Assembly: GCA_021799405.1 (NCBI GenBank)
Contig: JAJZAL010000089.1
Coordinates: forward strand, 1-18,030
Direction of reading: 5' to 3'
DNA: 18,030 nt
Source of the DNA: Acidobacteriota bacterium
Lineage (GTDB): Bacteria > Acidobacteriota > Terriglobia > Terriglobales > Acidobacteriaceae
The notes beneath the pieces were generated by a model. That model had not been told where the DNA came from, ran no database searches, and saw only the letters and a program-made list of their open reading frames with translations. A program made the position numbers and the translations under genes. Below are positions 7,084 to 14,560 of the stretch, one piece after another. Every line of letters starts with the position of its first letter. Position 1 is the stretch's first letter.

Positions 7084-8634
7084 TTAAGAATATCGTTGTT
7101 GGGCAATTTGTTCTTCAGTAATTTGCGTTGAAGAAAAGAAATAGCTGGCCAGATATCCGGTCAGGAAGGTGGCGATCGCTCCAAGAACCACGTACCAGGT
7201 CCAGGCAACTCTGGGGAACGTAAATGCGTGGCCGCCCAGAGAAAAATGGAGAGCACGCGGCTGGAGCCACAACAGTACATTCAGCGTGAATCCGCAGATC
7301 ATGCCGACAATTGCGCCGGACTCATTTGCCCTGCGCGTAAGCACGCCCAGCAGGAAAACGCCGAGCAACGCCCCATAGGCCACGGACGCAATGGCCAAGC
7401 CAAGCTCGACAACATGGCCGCTGGTACGGGATAGGATGGCCAGAATCAGCAGCACAACTGCCCAGCCGACGGTGCTGGCGCGGGAAACGAAAATGCGCCG
7501 GGATGGAGTGGAGTTGGGCCGAAGACGAAGATAGATATCGATGACGCTGCTCGATGAGAGCGAGTTGAGTGCGGCGCTCAGGTTGGACATGGCGGCGGCA
7601 AGAATCGCCGCGACCACCAGTCCGGCAAACCCTGTGGGAAATTCCGTCACGATAAATCGCGGGAAGACATGATCGGCACTGGAGAAATGAGCACCCGGGG
7701 CCACCTGGGAGTAGAAGACAAAGAGGGCCGCGCCAATCAGGAGAAAGACAGCAAACTGAATCAGGATCAGCACTGCGCTGCCCATCAGGGCGCGTTGAGA
7801 ATCGCGCAGACTGCGCGCGGCCAACAGGCGCTGCACCATCAACTGATCGGTGCCATGGCTGGCCATGGTGAGGAAGCATCCACCAATGAGCCCCGCCCAG
7901 AATGTGAATGTGGTGGTGAGATTGAAGGTGAAGTCCAGCAGGTGGAATTTGCCCGCGGCGGCCGCGACATGGTGGATGACCGGCCAGCCTCCGGGAACGC
8001 GATGCACCAGGAGCCATAGTGCCATGACGATTCCGATGGCATAAATGCCCATCTGTACCACGTCGGTCCAGATGACCGCGGAGAGGCCGCCTTCAAAGGT
8101 GTAAACGAGCGTGAGCAGCGCAATGATGATGATGGAGGCGACATCGCCCGTGCCCAGCGCCGCATGCACAATAATGGCCACGGCAAAGACGCGGACGCCC
8201 TCCGCGGCGGCGCGCATCACCAGGAAAAAGAGCGCAGTGACGCGATGCAGTCTTGCGCCGAAGCGCCGGTCGATCAATTGGTAGGCGGTCAGCAGTTCTC
8301 CGCGAAAATACCGCGGCAGAAAGGCAACGCAGACTACGGCACGGCCGACCAGATAGCCGAAGGCGATGGTCAGAAACCCGAAGTCTCCCGTAAAGGCAAG
8401 GCCGGGCACACTGATGACGGTGAGCGTGCTCGTTTCCGCCGAAACGATGGACAACATGATGGCCCACCAGGGAATGTTGCGGTCGGCAAGGAAATAGCTC
8501 TGCAGAGTGCGCTCGCGCTTGCGAAAACGCAGGCCAAACCAGGTGATGCCGCCCAGGTAGGCCGTCACGACAAGCATGTCCAGTGCATGCAGGCGCGGGT
8601 GAAAAGCGGTGAGCAGGGAAAGATGTATCCACAT
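7084..8634 (-). CDS. Sodium:solute symporter (SSS family), candidate amino-sugar importer
   Basis: 516 aa of strongly hydrophobic sequence with about 13 predicted helices, the usual SSS length and topology. Family marks include LADRNIPWWAIMLSIVSAE in the early helices (core Na+/substrate region), FEGGLSAVIWTDVVQ in the middle, and HGTDQLMVQRLLAARS, the conserved D-x-x-x-x-Q-R segment. SSS proteins import sugars, sialic acid, amino acids or similar solutes with Na+. It lies between GH20 (91 bp upstream) and the AmiE-NamZ fusion (25 bp downstream) on one strand, so the likely cargo is a product of those enzymes: GlcNAc, MurNAc or a muropeptide fragment. This is inferred from context only. The ATG at 8634 has no strong Shine-Dalgarno. 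A small AGGGC/GCCCT hairpin sits in the gap upstream and could affect expression within the operon. Confidence 0.9.
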   Translation of the reverse strand: MWIHLSLLTAFHPRLHALDMLVVTAYLGGITWFGLRFRKRERTLQSYFLADRNIPWWAIMLSIVSAETSTLTVISVPGLAFTGDFGFLTIAFGYLVGRAVVCVAFLPRYFRGELLTAYQLIDRRFGARLHRVTALFFLVMRAAAEGVRVFAVAIIVHAALGTGDVASIIIIALLTLVYTFEGGLSAVIWTDVVQMGIYAIGIVMALWLLVHRVPGGWPVIHHVAAAAGKFHLLDFTFNLTTTFTFWAGLIGGCFLTMASHGTDQLMVQRLLAARSLRDSQRALMGSAVLILIQFAVFLLIGAALFVFYSQVAPGAHFSSADHVFPRFIVTEFPTGFAGLVVAAILAAAMSNLSAALNSLSSSSVIDIYLRLRPNSTPSRRIFVSRASTVGWAVVLLILAILSRTSGHVVELGLAIASVAYGALLGVFLLGVLTRRANESGAIVGMICGFTLNVLLWLQPRALHFSLGGHAFTFPRVAWTWYVVLGAIATFLTGYLASYFFSSTQITEEQIAQQRYS

Positions 8635-8725
8635 GAGCGCGAGACTTATCTGCGTGAAATGACCACGGCGATTCTAGGGCCTGTCAGCCCTGGTGGTGGA
8701 AGACGAAATGGAAACGTTGGTGCTA

Positions 8726-10960
8726 TTACCTGCCCCCATGCAAGCTTGAAATCTGGGGCTGAGCCGATGACGCAGCCTGGGGCACGGTGCCCGGCAGCAG
8801 CGGTAGCCCAACGTCTTCCGGTGTGGGAAGCGTATGGGTCTGATACCACTGGTGCTGCAATGCAGCAAATTGATCTCCGCGCTCGATCCAGAACTGTTGC
8901 GCCAGCGCGTAGTGCGCCATCACGTTGTCGAGCCAATACGGCCGATTTTCGTTGAGCCAGGCCTGGCGATAGAGCTGGCGGATAAGTCCGTAGCCGTCGC
9001 GGATGTTCTGGCATTGGCCATCCACCCCCGAGATGCTCCCCAGCTCATACCCCACGTCCTCTTTACCCGTGGGGTCTTTCTGCTCCCAGTAGGCGCGGTT
9101 GTATTCTTCGGCGATCTGCTGTGCGGCTTCAAATTTGTAGCCCAGGAAATCCAACCGCCGTGCCGCCATCTCCACTGCGTCCAGGGCTTGTGGTTCGCGC
9201 AGATTGCCCTCAGTTCGCGCCTCGTCGATCAGGATGATGGCTTGCTCGGCATCCGTTCGCACCGTATACACGACGGGCAGAAATTTTGCGGAAATCTGTT
9301 GCCCCTCCGGGCTCCACGGATCGACCCAGAACATGTGGTCGGTGTCGGCTGCTAAACCAACCGTCTCCAGCGCCCTTTGTGCTGCCATGAGCTTCTGCTG
9401 CGCCAGGTTGATTTTTCCTGTCGTATCTCCGTGGAAGACCTGGCCGAAGCTGTTTTCGAACTGCGGGATGTCAGCCGGACCGGACTGCCAGCCGGCCGCT
9501 GCCCCGTAGAGTGCGCCGTACCAATCCAGGTTGAACAGCCCCTCCCCGAAGTCGTTCCACACCGTGTTCAACTCGCCCGTGGCACCGAACCGTTGGCCAT
9601 CAGCGACGAATCGCTGAATATTGCTGAAGCCAACATTGAAGTCCGGATAAACGCGCCGCCAGTTGCTGATTCCCGGAGCCACCCATGTCTCCATGCCCGC
9701 ATCAACGTAGGGCGCTATCCATTTGCGGTACCCTTGCGGCTGAGGGCTGTAGACCCACGGAACCGCGATCATGTCCTTGGGCAGCGTCTTGACCAGCTGC
9801 GGACTGTGCATCGCGATGTCACCCCAGAACAGGATTCGCTTATGCAGGGGTGCGAGGGCCTGGTGAATTTGCTTCAGGAAGTCGATATAGACCGCATCCA
9901 GCCCCTCTTTTTGTACAAGGGTCTTGGTCTGTCCCCTTCCCAGGTCGAAGGTTTCGTCAGCTCCGATGTGAATGAAAGGCCCGGGAAACATGGATGCTAT
10001 TTGCGTGAACCATTGCTGGATGAGTTGCAGCGAGCCAGGCTGTACCGGAGCAAGCACGGAACCGTGCGGCGTCTCTGCCAGTTGCGAATAGATATCAAAC
10101 GTCAAAACATGGTTGAGATGGCCGAAGGCCTCCTGCTCGGGAATGATGGTGACGTGATACCGCCTGGCATAGCGCACCAGTTTCGCAACGTCGGAGGGGG
10201 TCATGGCTCCGCCTGGAGGTGCGGCCAGTGGATTCTTCGGGTAGGCAAGCGTGTTTTCGAAGTAAGGCGAGTAGACGTTCACCTTGTATTCGGATAACAC
10301 CTTCAACTGGTGCTCCTGAAACGCCAGTGTCGGCACCGGTCCCCGGGAAAGGTCATCATCCTGCCCGCGATATTTCATCGCCGGCCAATCCCGGATCAGC
10401 ACGCCGCGCAGGATTGGTTGCGAATTCCGTCCAGGTCCTCCGGGAACCACCAGCTGCTTGATGGTCTGCGCGCCGTAATAAAGGCCGGCGCTGGTCGCCG
10501 CAATGTCATAACATCTGTTTCCTTCTGTGAGCAGGACGTATCCCTGGTCGTGCATCGCGGCATTGAACGTGACGTGCGCGCGTGCCAGAACGCGTTCCGC
10601 CATATTCGTATCCTGCCGCAGGAGAATGATGTTCACGCGGCCCCGGTGCCCTTCCTGCGCATGGATGCCGCGTTCCTTCAGGGCAGCGATGAGGTCCTTG
10701 ACGGCAAAAGTATCCTGCGGTTCACGACTCGGAGTAGATACGCCAACGCCGTGAGACAGCGAGAGCGGAGCACGTTCCTGGATCTCGCGCGGCATGGGAA
10801 TCAGAGCCCAATTCAAGGCTGGTGTCGTCACAGGAGCCGCAGTTCTCATGCTCTGCGCATGCGAAGCGGCCGGCAGCAGAAGGAAACCACCAACAACCGT
10901 GAAGATGACAGTTCGGAAACCAGCGGCCCGGGGCCGTTTCCGGAGCGGTGCTATCGGCAT
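8726..10960 (-). CDS. Exported GH20 beta-N-acetylhexosaminidase
   Basis: 744 aa, with a signal peptide ending near residue 36 (ASHAQ). A GH20 domain-2 segment (about 50-185) contains DIAATSAGLYYGAQTIKQL, typical of the non-catalytic domain before the barrel. The TIM barrel (about 190-500) carries HIGADETF with Asp335-Glu336, the Asp-Glu pair of substrate-assisted GH20 catalysis. The last 240 residues are rich in predicted helix and not assigned to a domain here. The reaction is removal of terminal beta-linked GlcNAc (or GalNAc). In this operon it most likely takes GlcNAc from the non-reducing end of glycan fragments so that NamZ can attack the exposed MurNAc, the job done by NagZ (GH3) in B. 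subtilis. Chitin-derived GlcNAc oligomers are an alternative substrate. It is the first gene of the operon, with AAGGAG (10967-10972) 6 nt before the ATG. Confidence 0.92.
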   Translation of the reverse strand: MPIAPLRKRPRAAGFRTVIFTVVGGFLLLPAASHAQSMRTAAPVTTPALNWALIPMPREIQERAPLSLSHGVGVSTPSREPQDTFAVKDLIAALKERGIHAQEGHRGRVNIILLRQDTNMAERVLARAHVTFNAAMHDQGYVLLTEGNRCYDIAATSAGLYYGAQTIKQLVVPGGPGRNSQPILRGVLIRDWPAMKYRGQDDDLSRGPVPTLAFQEHQLKVLSEYKVNVYSPYFENTLAYPKNPLAAPPGGAMTPSDVAKLVRYARRYHVTIIPEQEAFGHLNHVLTFDIYSQLAETPHGSVLAPVQPGSLQLIQQWFTQIASMFPGPFIHIGADETFDLGRGQTKTLVQKEGLDAVYIDFLKQIHQALAPLHKRILFWGDIAMHSPQLVKTLPKDMIAVPWVYSPQPQGYRKWIAPYVDAGMETWVAPGISNWRRVYPDFNVGFSNIQRFVADGQRFGATGELNTVWNDFGEGLFNLDWYGALYGAAAGWQSGPADIPQFENSFGQVFHGDTTGKINLAQQKLMAAQRALETVGLAADTDHMFWVDPWSPEGQQISAKFLPVVYTVRTDAEQAIILIDEARTEGNLREPQALDAVEMAARRLDFLGYKFEAAQQIAEEYNRAYWEQKDPTGKEDVGYELGSISGVDGQCQNIRDGYGLIRQLYRQAWLNENRPYWLDNVMAHYALAQQFWIERGDQFAALQHQWYQTHTLPTPEDVGLPLLPGTVPQAASSAQPQISSLHGGR

Positions 10961-11254
10961 TCACGTCTCCTTAGAAGAAAGATCAAGTCTGCCCACGAAG
11001 TGGACTCATTGCGGGCATCGAAGGGTGTGGAACTATTGATACGAGTCGGGGACTTACGGTTGGTGTACGTATCCGGCAGGCGAGGGAAGGGAATCTGCGG
11101 AATATGGCAGGCGTAAGGAATCGTCAAAACAACATCTCCACGCAGGGGCATCTGCCGGGCGAACAGGAACAAGGTGCACTGCGGTTCAAACTTGCTGCTT
11201 GAAGAATGGTCGTGCAACTGATATTGCCACTTCGCGTTGCAATCAAATTCAGCC

Positions 11255-11341
11255 GGATCCGATTGACTCAGGCCGCATCCTCTCCGGGGCAGGGATGTCG
11301 ACCGGTGCCGGAGTCGCTCCGAACGCGAGTCAATCCTATCC
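11255..11341. repeat. Inverted repeat, 15-bp arms with two mismatches
   Basis: GGATCCGATTGACTC (11255-11269) pairs with GAGTCAATCCTATCC (11327-11341), including a perfect 9-bp core GATTGACTC/GAGTCAATC. The 57-bp centre has further short pairings (CATCC/GGATG and CCGG repeats). It could be a folded leader of the operon transcript, a decayed palindromic element, or a binding site. Function unknown. Confidence 0.5.
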
Positions 11342-11401
11342 CGATGTGGGAGACTAGAACTTAGGAGTAGGAGTATTCCACGGGGCAGAAGGCATGTCAA
11401 C

Positions 11402-11441
11402 ATTCTTTTAGACATTTGCTCAGTCAGTCATCTAGAAGAAT
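11402..11441. promoter_or_regulatory. Inverted repeat upstream of the GntR promoter, candidate operator
   Basis: ATTCTTTTAGA (11402-11412) and TCTAGAAGAAT (11431-11441) are complementary at 10 of 11 positions with an 18-bp spacer. The right half contains a TCTAGA core like that in the TGGTCTAGACCA sites of NagR/DasR-type GntR regulators, but the full consensus is absent. It lies about 36 bp upstream of the regulator's -35 box. The operator role is inference from position and symmetry. Confidence 0.35.
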
Positions 11442-11476
11442 AGAGGATTGTGGAAAATAAAAGAAAAGGAATTGCC

Positions 11477-11504
11477 TTGACAGGAATCGAAGGCGAGATA
11501 TATT
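11477..11504 (+). promoter_or_regulatory. Sigma70-type promoter of the GntR regulator
   Basis: A perfect TTGACA (11477-11482) and TATATT (11499-11504, 5 of 6) are spaced by 16 bp. The expected transcript start near 11511 would leave a leader of about 19 nt containing AGGAAA before the ATG at 11530. This is the clearest promoter in the window. Confidence 0.7.
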
Positions 11505-11518
11505 ACAGGCCGTGATGC

Positions 11519-11524
11519 AGGAAA
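11519..11524 (+). promoter_or_regulatory. Shine-Dalgarno that sets the start of the GntR regulator
   Basis: AGGAAA lies 5 nt before the ATG at 11530. The in-frame GTG (11512) and ATG (11515) sit at or next to the predicted transcript start and could only be used as near-leaderless starts, adding 5 or 6 residues. Confidence 0.5.
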
Positions 11525-11529
11525 TTTCC

Positions 11530-12306
11530 ATGCCACAATTGCAGCCTCTGGACCGCCGGAGCGGCGTGCCGCTCCATTATCAGATTCAGCAGCGCCTGAT
11601 GAATCTGATCCGGTCAGGGGCGTTCAGCCCCAGTCAGCCCATTCCTCCCGTCCAGGAAATCGCCACCAGGCTGGGCGTGAGCCAGATGACGGCACGGCAG
11701 GCCATCAGAGCTCTGTGTGACCTCGGAGTGATCTATACCCGGCAAGGGAAGGGAACGTTCGTTTCCGGGATCAAGCATGCCAGGGACTTTCGCCAGGTCC
11801 ACTCATTCACCGAAGAGATGAAGAGCCGCGGATTGGTTCCCAGCTCCAAGGTCTTGTCGTTCCGTCTGCAGGTGGGAAGTCAGGAAGTGAGGAAGGCGCT
11901 GCAGATATCCGCCGGGCAGAAGGTATTCCGGTTGCGGCGTATCCGTTACTCGGATGGATTGCCCCTGGCCGTCGAGTGCAGCTGCCTGCCTCATCACATT
12001 TGCCCCGGCCTGCTGGAATCGTATGATCCAAGTACGTCTCTCTATCAGGAATTGGCAGAGCGTTACGGAATACGGATGGAGGTTACAGACGAAGTGGTGG
12101 AGGTAGGCAAGGCAACTGCCGAAGAGGCACCGCTCCTGGGAATTGATCCCGGAAGCCCGGTGTTTTTGCTTACCCGTCTGTCTTATTCTGAAAGTGGAGA
12201 ACCGGTGGAATACGTGAGGTCCACCTATCGGGGCGACCGATACAAGATCGTTAACAGGCTGACGAGAGCAAAGCAGGGACCGCTCGCCGCGTCGATGCAG
12301 ATTTAG
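11530..12306 (+). CDS. GntR family regulator, HutC subfamily (UTRA ligand-binding domain)
   Basis: 258 aa. The N-terminal winged helix-turn-helix spans about residues 8-75: HYQIQQRLMNLIRSGAFSP, then EIATRLGVSQMTARQAIRAL as recognition unit, then the wing RQGKGTFVSG. The usual LPSER before the HTH is replaced by IPPVQ. The C-terminal UTRA domain (about 95-240) shows the expected VFRLRRIRYSDGLPLAVE strand and the ending SGEPVEYVRSTYRGDRYK. HutC-type members typically bind a small metabolite; amino-sugar phosphates are the ligands of NagR/YvoA and DasR. It is divergent from the GH20-symporter-NamZ operon and upstream of the NlpC-epimerase pair, so it probably controls one or both and may regulate itself. 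The ligand is not readable from sequence. Confidence 0.92.
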   Translation: MPQLQPLDRRSGVPLHYQIQQRLMNLIRSGAFSPSQPIPPVQEIATRLGVSQMTARQAIRALCDLGVIYTRQGKGTFVSGIKHARDFRQVHSFTEEMKSRGLVPSSKVLSFRLQVGSQEVRKALQISAGQKVFRLRRIRYSDGLPLAVECSCLPHHICPGLLESYDPSTSLYQELAERYGIRMEVTDEVVEVGKATAEEAPLLGIDPGSPVFLLTRLSYSESGEPVEYVRSTYRGDRYKIVNRLTRAKQGPLAASMQI

Positions 12307-12345
12307 GACTCAATTGAAGGCCAAACGTTCCACTCGGATGCACTC

Positions 12346-12370
12346 AAATCTGGAAGAATCCGACAGATTT
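12346..12370 (+). terminator. Weak hairpin after the GntR gene
   Basis: AAATCTG (12346-12352) pairs with CAGATTT (12364-12370), 7 bp with an 11-nt loop, followed by TTACCT. It lies 40 bp after the stop codon. AT-rich and short, it would be an inefficient terminator and may let transcription run into the NlpC/P60 gene, 172 bp downstream of the regulator. Confidence 0.25.
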
Positions 12371-12467
12371 TACCTCCGATTGTCTGTGTCTGCGTTCCAG
12401 CGTATGCGAGTTGCGAATCATCCTGCTACTGTCTACCGGTTGAGGTCAGGCCCAAGTTGTACCACTT

Positions 12468-12474
12468 AAAGGAG
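12468..12474 (+). promoter_or_regulatory. Shine-Dalgarno supporting a GTG start of the NlpC/P60 gene
   Basis: AAAGGAG is 4 nt before the GTG at 12479. The alternative ATG at 12506 has no comparable site, so the non-ATG start is preferred even though it adds only 9 residues before the signal peptide core. Confidence 0.55.
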
Positions 12475-12478
12475 CACC

Positions 12479-13387
12479 GTGTTTTTTCCCATTGATTTTC
12501 GCCGCATGAGGATTTTGCTTGCCCTGCCCGCGTTGCTGCTGGCGTTTTTGCCGGCATTGGCTCAGAACACCCACGCGGTAGTGAATGTGCCGGTTGCCAA
12601 CATGTTTTCTGGTCCGTCAGCCAATCTCGACGTGGTCTCGCAGGCCATCTACGGGAGCAATATCGACGTGCTGAAGCAGCAGCCGGGATGGGTGGAAATC
12701 CGCACTCCGAGGGACCAGTACACCGGCTGGGTTCAGCGTGCCGATCTGGTAGACCTTGGTGAAGGCAGGAAATATGCTTCCAGCGGCGAGGTTGCCGTGG
12801 TTGAGGAACTGCAGTCTCATCTATACCCTGTTCCAGATGTGACCCGCCGTGCGCCATTGCTGACCGTGCCATTCGAGACCCGGCTGGAAATCGTGAAGGA
12901 AAAGCCCGGCGGGCGCTGGCTTCTGGCAAATCTTCCCGATGGGCGCAAAGCGTGGGTGCAGCAGGGCGACGTCAAGCTGTATAAGAACGGGGCTGATATT
13001 CCCAAAGGCGCGATGACCATCCCCGAGATGGTGAATTTCAGCCGTCGCTTTCTCGGGCTTCCCTATACCTGGGGCGGCACTTCCAGCTTCGGCTACGATT
13101 GTTCGGGGTTTGTGCAGATGTTGATGCGACAGCGCGGATACTCGATCCCGCGGGATGCCGATGTTCAGGCGGCATGGAGCGGCTTTGAGCCGGTGAGTGT
13201 TGGCCATTTGCGGGCGGGCGATGTGCTCTTCTTTGGTCATAACGGCAAGATTACGCATACCGGCATGTATATCGGCGACGGAAAATTCATTGACGCGACC
13301 ACGCATGACCATCCTGTCATTCAAATCGACAAGCTCAATCAATATTGGCGCAAGAAGCTGATGGCACAACGCCGGGTGAAGCCATGA
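12479..13387 (+). CDS. Exported SH3-NlpC/P60 (C40) peptidoglycan endopeptidase, YkfC-like
   Basis: 302 aa from the GTG at 12479. A signal peptide (about residues 1-29, core LLALPALLLAFLPALAQ) places it in the periplasm. Two bacterial SH3-like segments (about 30-95 and 105-165) precede the NlpC/P60 domain (about 175-300). The catalytic Cys208 lies in YDCSGF, His260 in ITHTGMYIG, and a third polar residue is probably His276. Family members with this plan cleave the gamma-D-Glu-diaminopimelate bond of stem peptides, and YkfC-type enzymes yield L-Ala-D-Glu. The stop codon overlaps the ATG of the epimerase (ATGA), so the two are translationally coupled, and the epimerase acts on exactly that product. 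Unlike cytoplasmic YkfC, this enzyme has an export signal, so the dipeptide would have to be imported. Confidence 0.92.
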   Translation: MFFPIDFRRMRILLALPALLLAFLPALAQNTHAVVNVPVANMFSGPSANLDVVSQAIYGSNIDVLKQQPGWVEIRTPRDQYTGWVQRADLVDLGEGRKYASSGEVAVVEELQSHLYPVPDVTRRAPLLTVPFETRLEIVKEKPGGRWLLANLPDGRKAWVQQGDVKLYKNGADIPKGAMTIPEMVNFSRRFLGLPYTWGGTSSFGYDCSGFVQMLMRQRGYSIPRDADVQAAWSGFEPVSVGHLRAGDVLFFGHNGKITHTGMYIGDGKFIDATTHDHPVIQIDKLNQYWRKKLMAQRRVKP

Positions 13388-14496
13388 GCCGTCCGAATCC
13401 GGCGCAACCGGGAGGGACTGACGGTTTGCCCGCGAGTCCGCCAAGTGAGACTCCGGGAACTGCTTCCACGGGAGAGCGCAGTTCCGTAACGACAGAGATT
13501 ATCCGCCTGAAACTCCGCCATACCTGGACGACCACGATGTCTGCCAGCGATTGGCGCGACACCCTGTTTGTCCATTTCGACCATGACGGGATCGAGGGAA
13601 TGGGTGAAGGCGCTCCGATTGTGAGCTACAAGGAGAGTGCGGAAAGCGCGCGGCAAGCCGTGGATTCTGTGCTTCCGCTGCTGTCTTCCTCCGACCCGGC
13701 GCAGTTTGAAAAACTCATGTCGCAGGTTGGTGCGCGCGTTCCCGGCGAGTGGGCGGCAAAGTCGGCCATCGACATCGCCCTGATGGATTGGGTGGGAAAA
13801 AAACTCGGCATTCCCCTGTACGAGCACTTTGGGCTCGATCCCGATGACGCGCCGATCACCTCTTTTTCCATTGGAATTGATAAGCCGGATGTCACCCGGC
13901 AGAAAGTGCGTGAAGCGGAAGAATACCCCGTGCTGAAAATCAAGGTGGGTCTGGACACGGATGAAGAGATGATTGCAGCCGTGCGCAGCGTCACCCAAAA
14001 GCCGTTGCGCGTGGACGCGAACCAGGGTTGGACCGACCGCGAAATAGCTGCGCGCAAGATCGACTGGCTTGCAAAACAGGGGGTCCAGTTTGTGGAACAA
14101 CCGATGCCAGCCGGCCGGATCGAAGATATGCACTGGCTGCATCAGCGCTCCAGCCTGCCACTGATGGCGGACGAATCGTGCCGGCATCCGGAAGATATCC
14201 CCGCGCTGGTCGGTGTCTTTGATGCGGTGAACATCAAGCTCGACAAGGCGGGAGGCATCGGAACCGCCTATCAGATGATTCAAATGGCGCGCGCGCTTGG
14301 TTTCAAAACGATGCTGGGCTGCATGGTTTCCAGCTCCTGCGCGATCACCGCGGCCGCCCATCTTTCTCCGCTGACGGATTACGCCGATCTGGATGGCAAT
14401 CTGCTGATCGCGAATGATCCCTGCAAGGGCGCCATGGTGGAAAACGGAAAGCTGGTACTGCCGCGCCGACCAGGCCTGGGCCTGCTTCCAGCTTAG
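13384..14496 (+). CDS. Dipeptide epimerase, probably L-Ala-D/L-Glu epimerase (enolase superfamily)
   Basis: 370 aa. The start is the ATG at 13384, sharing ATGA with the NlpC/P60 stop. Enolase-superfamily marks are all present: KIK with Lys185 and Lys187 (acid/base), metal ligands Asp211 (DANQGW), Glu238 (VEQPM) and Asp263 (ADES), and Lys285 (NIKLDKAGG) on the opposite face. Asp335-Leu-Asp337 gives the DxD motif after the last barrel strand, the mark of dipeptide epimerases that hold the substrate's amino group. The reaction expected is L-Ala-D-Glu to L-Ala-L-Glu, letting ordinary peptidases finish murein peptide breakdown. The pair with NlpC/P60 matches ykfB-ykfC of B. subtilis. Odd: the first roughly 38 residues are Pro/Gly/Ser/Thr-rich and lie before the first strand (TEIIRLKLRHTW). 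They are not a signal peptide and are unlike typical members. Other dipeptides remain possible substrates. Confidence 0.93.
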   Translation: MSRPNPAQPGGTDGLPASPPSETPGTASTGERSSVTTEIIRLKLRHTWTTTMSASDWRDTLFVHFDHDGIEGMGEGAPIVSYKESAESARQAVDSVLPLLSSSDPAQFEKLMSQVGARVPGEWAAKSAIDIALMDWVGKKLGIPLYEHFGLDPDDAPITSFSIGIDKPDVTRQKVREAEEYPVLKIKVGLDTDEEMIAAVRSVTQKPLRVDANQGWTDREIAARKIDWLAKQGVQFVEQPMPAGRIEDMHWLHQRSSLPLMADESCRHPEDIPALVGVFDAVNIKLDKAGGIGTAYQMIQMARALGFKTMLGCMVSSSCAITAAAHLSPLTDYADLDGNLLIANDPCKGAMVENGKLVLPRRPGLGLLPA

Positions 14497-14560
14497 GGGC
14501 GGGCTCTTTGAGTGTACTGGGAATAGGCGAATCTCTCTGAACCGCCAATTGCCGCCACAT

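Larger units (their letters stand above)
10961..11529. other. Divergent regulatory region between GH20 operon and GntR regulator
   Basis: 569 bp without a credible gene. A weak minus-strand frame (10951-11415) has no family signature and an Arg/Ser-rich composition, and is taken as non-coding. The region holds a good promoter for the regulator at its right end, two separate inverted repeats (11255-11341 and 11402-11441), and the Shine-Dalgarno of GH20 at its left end. The distance is long for a simple divergent promoter and leaves room for a leader of several hundred nt on the operon transcript. No clear -35/-10 pair for the GH20 operon was found by eye. Confidence 0.6.

Noticed and set aside
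10951..11415. Minus-strand open frame of 154 codons upstream of GH20
   Set aside because: Arg/Ser/Pro-rich composition, no recognisable domain, runs through inverted repeats and overlaps the GH20 start. It looks like non-coding leader DNA.
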